A DNA stretch of 14,698 bases from Bacillota bacterium (GTDB taxonomy: Bacteria > Bacillota_I > Bacilli_A > Acholeplasmatales > UBA5453): assembly GCA_023436805.1 (NCBI GenBank), contig JAEZHT010000019.1, forward strand, positions 1-14,698, given 5' to 3'. Every line of letters starts with the position of its first letter. The stretch's first letter is position 1. Below are positions 13,956-14,698 of the stretch, in pieces. The notes below the pieces were generated by a model. That model worked only from the letters and a program-made list of their open reading frames with translations. It was not told where the DNA came from and made no database searches. The position numbers were made by a program, and so were the translations under genes.

Positions 13956-14698
13956 TGTCCAATCCCTCCTTCTCTGTATCTTTTTGAATGGATTCATAAA
14001 TACCATCGACACCTGTGTCAATGACTTTTTCCACTTCGAACACATTTTTACTGTAAATCTTATAGGTTTCTTCACCAACGATACCAATGATGGCGAGACA
14101 AATTTTTAATATGATGGTTTGGGTCAATTTATCCACGGTCACTTTTTTGATCCAATACGCTGGATTCGCGATATTGATGGCCGAGAAAATGTCCCCAATG
14201 CGTTTACGCACTTTAAACTTCTTTTCAACTTTCATAACCGTTGAATCATCGACTTTTTCTTTGACTTCATAAAGCGACATCAATGAAGCGAGGGTTTTTC
14301 CTCTAAAAATCTTCAATAATTTCGCATCAAACAAGCGGTCGACACGGTCGGTGATGTAGTGTCCTAACAACAACGTCTCTTGGATGGTGAGTTCTAAAAG
14401 TGGGTATTTCGATGTTGGATAAAACTTGATGGCGATGTCTTTGGATAATTCGAGTGAAATCGATCTTAAGTGATTCACCAATCCTGCATCATCGCGGTCT
14501 TTTTTGTTTTTAAATTGTTCTTGGGCATCTTTAATCAATAATTTGATTTCTTCAGCATCGATGTCCGGTTCAATCGCTTTCTTATAAAAGTCCTTGTTGC
14601 GCATCGTTTGTAAAATGGTGTATAGGTAGAGTAACAATAAGAATAGAAACCCAAACATGACACCAGCGAAAAAAATACCGAGATATCCCAGTTCTAGT
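13936..14698 (-). CDS. Membrane-anchored protein of unknown function, 5' end cut by window edge
   Basis: I do not recognise this family. 253 residues are visible. The frame is open to the window edge; the first internal ATG (14658) lacks an SD and falls in the middle of a hydrophobic segment beginning LELGYLGIFFAGV, so the true start is probably outside. After this N-terminal membrane helix the protein is cytosolic-looking: a charged helical part with EEIKLLIKDAQEQF, a middle part with LLELTIQETLLLGHY and LLKIFRGKTLASL, then NPAYWIKK and a second hydrophobic stretch TIILKICLAIIGIVGEETY, ending in an acidic tail. The stop overlaps the ftsK start by 20 bases, so the two are co-transcribed and probably coupled. 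A role as membrane partner of FtsK is suggested by context alone. Confidence 0.82.
   Translation of the reverse strand, partial: LELGYLGIFFAGVMFGFLFLLLLYLYTILQTMRNKDFYKKAIEPDIDAEEIKLLIKDAQEQFKNKKDRDDAGLVNHLRSISLELSKDIAIKFYPTSKYPLLELTIQETLLLGHYITDRVDRLFDAKLLKIFRGKTLASLMSLYEVKEKVDDSTVMKVEKKFKVRKRIGDIFSAINIANPAYWIKKVTVDKLTQTIILKICLAIIGIVGEETYKIYSKNVFEVEKVIDTGVDGIYESIQKDTEKEGLDNEPIQP
13964..13971 (-). promoter_or_regulatory. Shine-Dalgarno site that sets the ftsK start
   Basis: AAGGAGGG on the minus strand, 8 bases before ATG 13955 and within the end of the upstream gene. It argues against the in-frame ATG at 14087, which would give a 44-residue basic extension overlapping the neighbour by about 150 bases. 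Confidence 0.85.

Noticed and set aside
13956..14087. 44-residue basic N-terminal extension of FtsK from the ATG at 14087
   Set aside because: It is read from the other frame of the upstream gene, and a strong Shine-Dalgarno site points to ATG 13955.

Overview
The window looks like chromosomal DNA from an AT-rich, low-GC Gram-positive relative of the Mollicutes, most likely the Acholeplasma/Izemoplasma side. Evidence: short housekeeping proteins (a ~595-residue TopA, a short FtsY N domain), strong Firmicute-type Shine-Dalgarno sites, near-consensus -35/-10 promoters with 17-bp spacers, and TGA used as a stop codon (ftsK, lepB, rbgA, rnhB) while Trp is TGG. This rules out the Mycoplasma/Spiroplasma code. 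Genus placement is inference. Every recognised gene lies on the minus strand, so transcription runs from the right end of the window to the left.

Right half (14698 to 8487): a tightly packed operon. A membrane-anchored protein of unknown function (cut by the window edge) overlaps ftsK, which is followed by lepB, rbgA, rnhB and a membrane-anchored glycerophosphodiester phosphodiesterase. Most junctions are 4-base ATGA overlaps. A strong hairpin terminator closes it at 8487-8521. The genes serve chromosome translocation, signal-peptide removal, 50S ribosome assembly, RNA-DNA hybrid removal and lipid headgroup turnover.

Middle (8465 to 3526): a two-gene accessory module with its own promoter, a candidate operator and a terminator. 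The first gene encodes a 667-residue cytoplasmic protein that reads as three consecutive domains with lost or altered catalytic residues: an ODP-type metallo-beta-lactamase fold without metal ligands, a GGDEF fold without GGDEF, and a receiver with Glu at the phospho-Asp position. The second gene overlaps it by 7 bases and encodes a 945-residue membrane glycosyltransferase-2 of the cellulose/poly-GlcNAc synthase type with a long HEAT-like region at its N-terminus. My reading is a polysaccharide synthase controlled by a pseudoenzyme regulator. This is the most novel part of the window.

Left part (3423 to 1): topA with a perfect-consensus promoter, then a candidate ~75-nt small RNA with its own promoter, three hairpins and C-rich exposed stretches, then tpx (thiol peroxidase) and the 5' two-thirds or more of ftsY (cut by the window edge). 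In Bacillus, ftsY, rbgA-rnhB and topA lie in the same general neighbourhood, so the window looks like an old conserved block into which gdpD and the glycosyltransferase module have been inserted. No tRNA, rRNA, CRISPR array, insertion sequence or phage gene is visible, and no stretch longer than about 200 bases lacks a gene.
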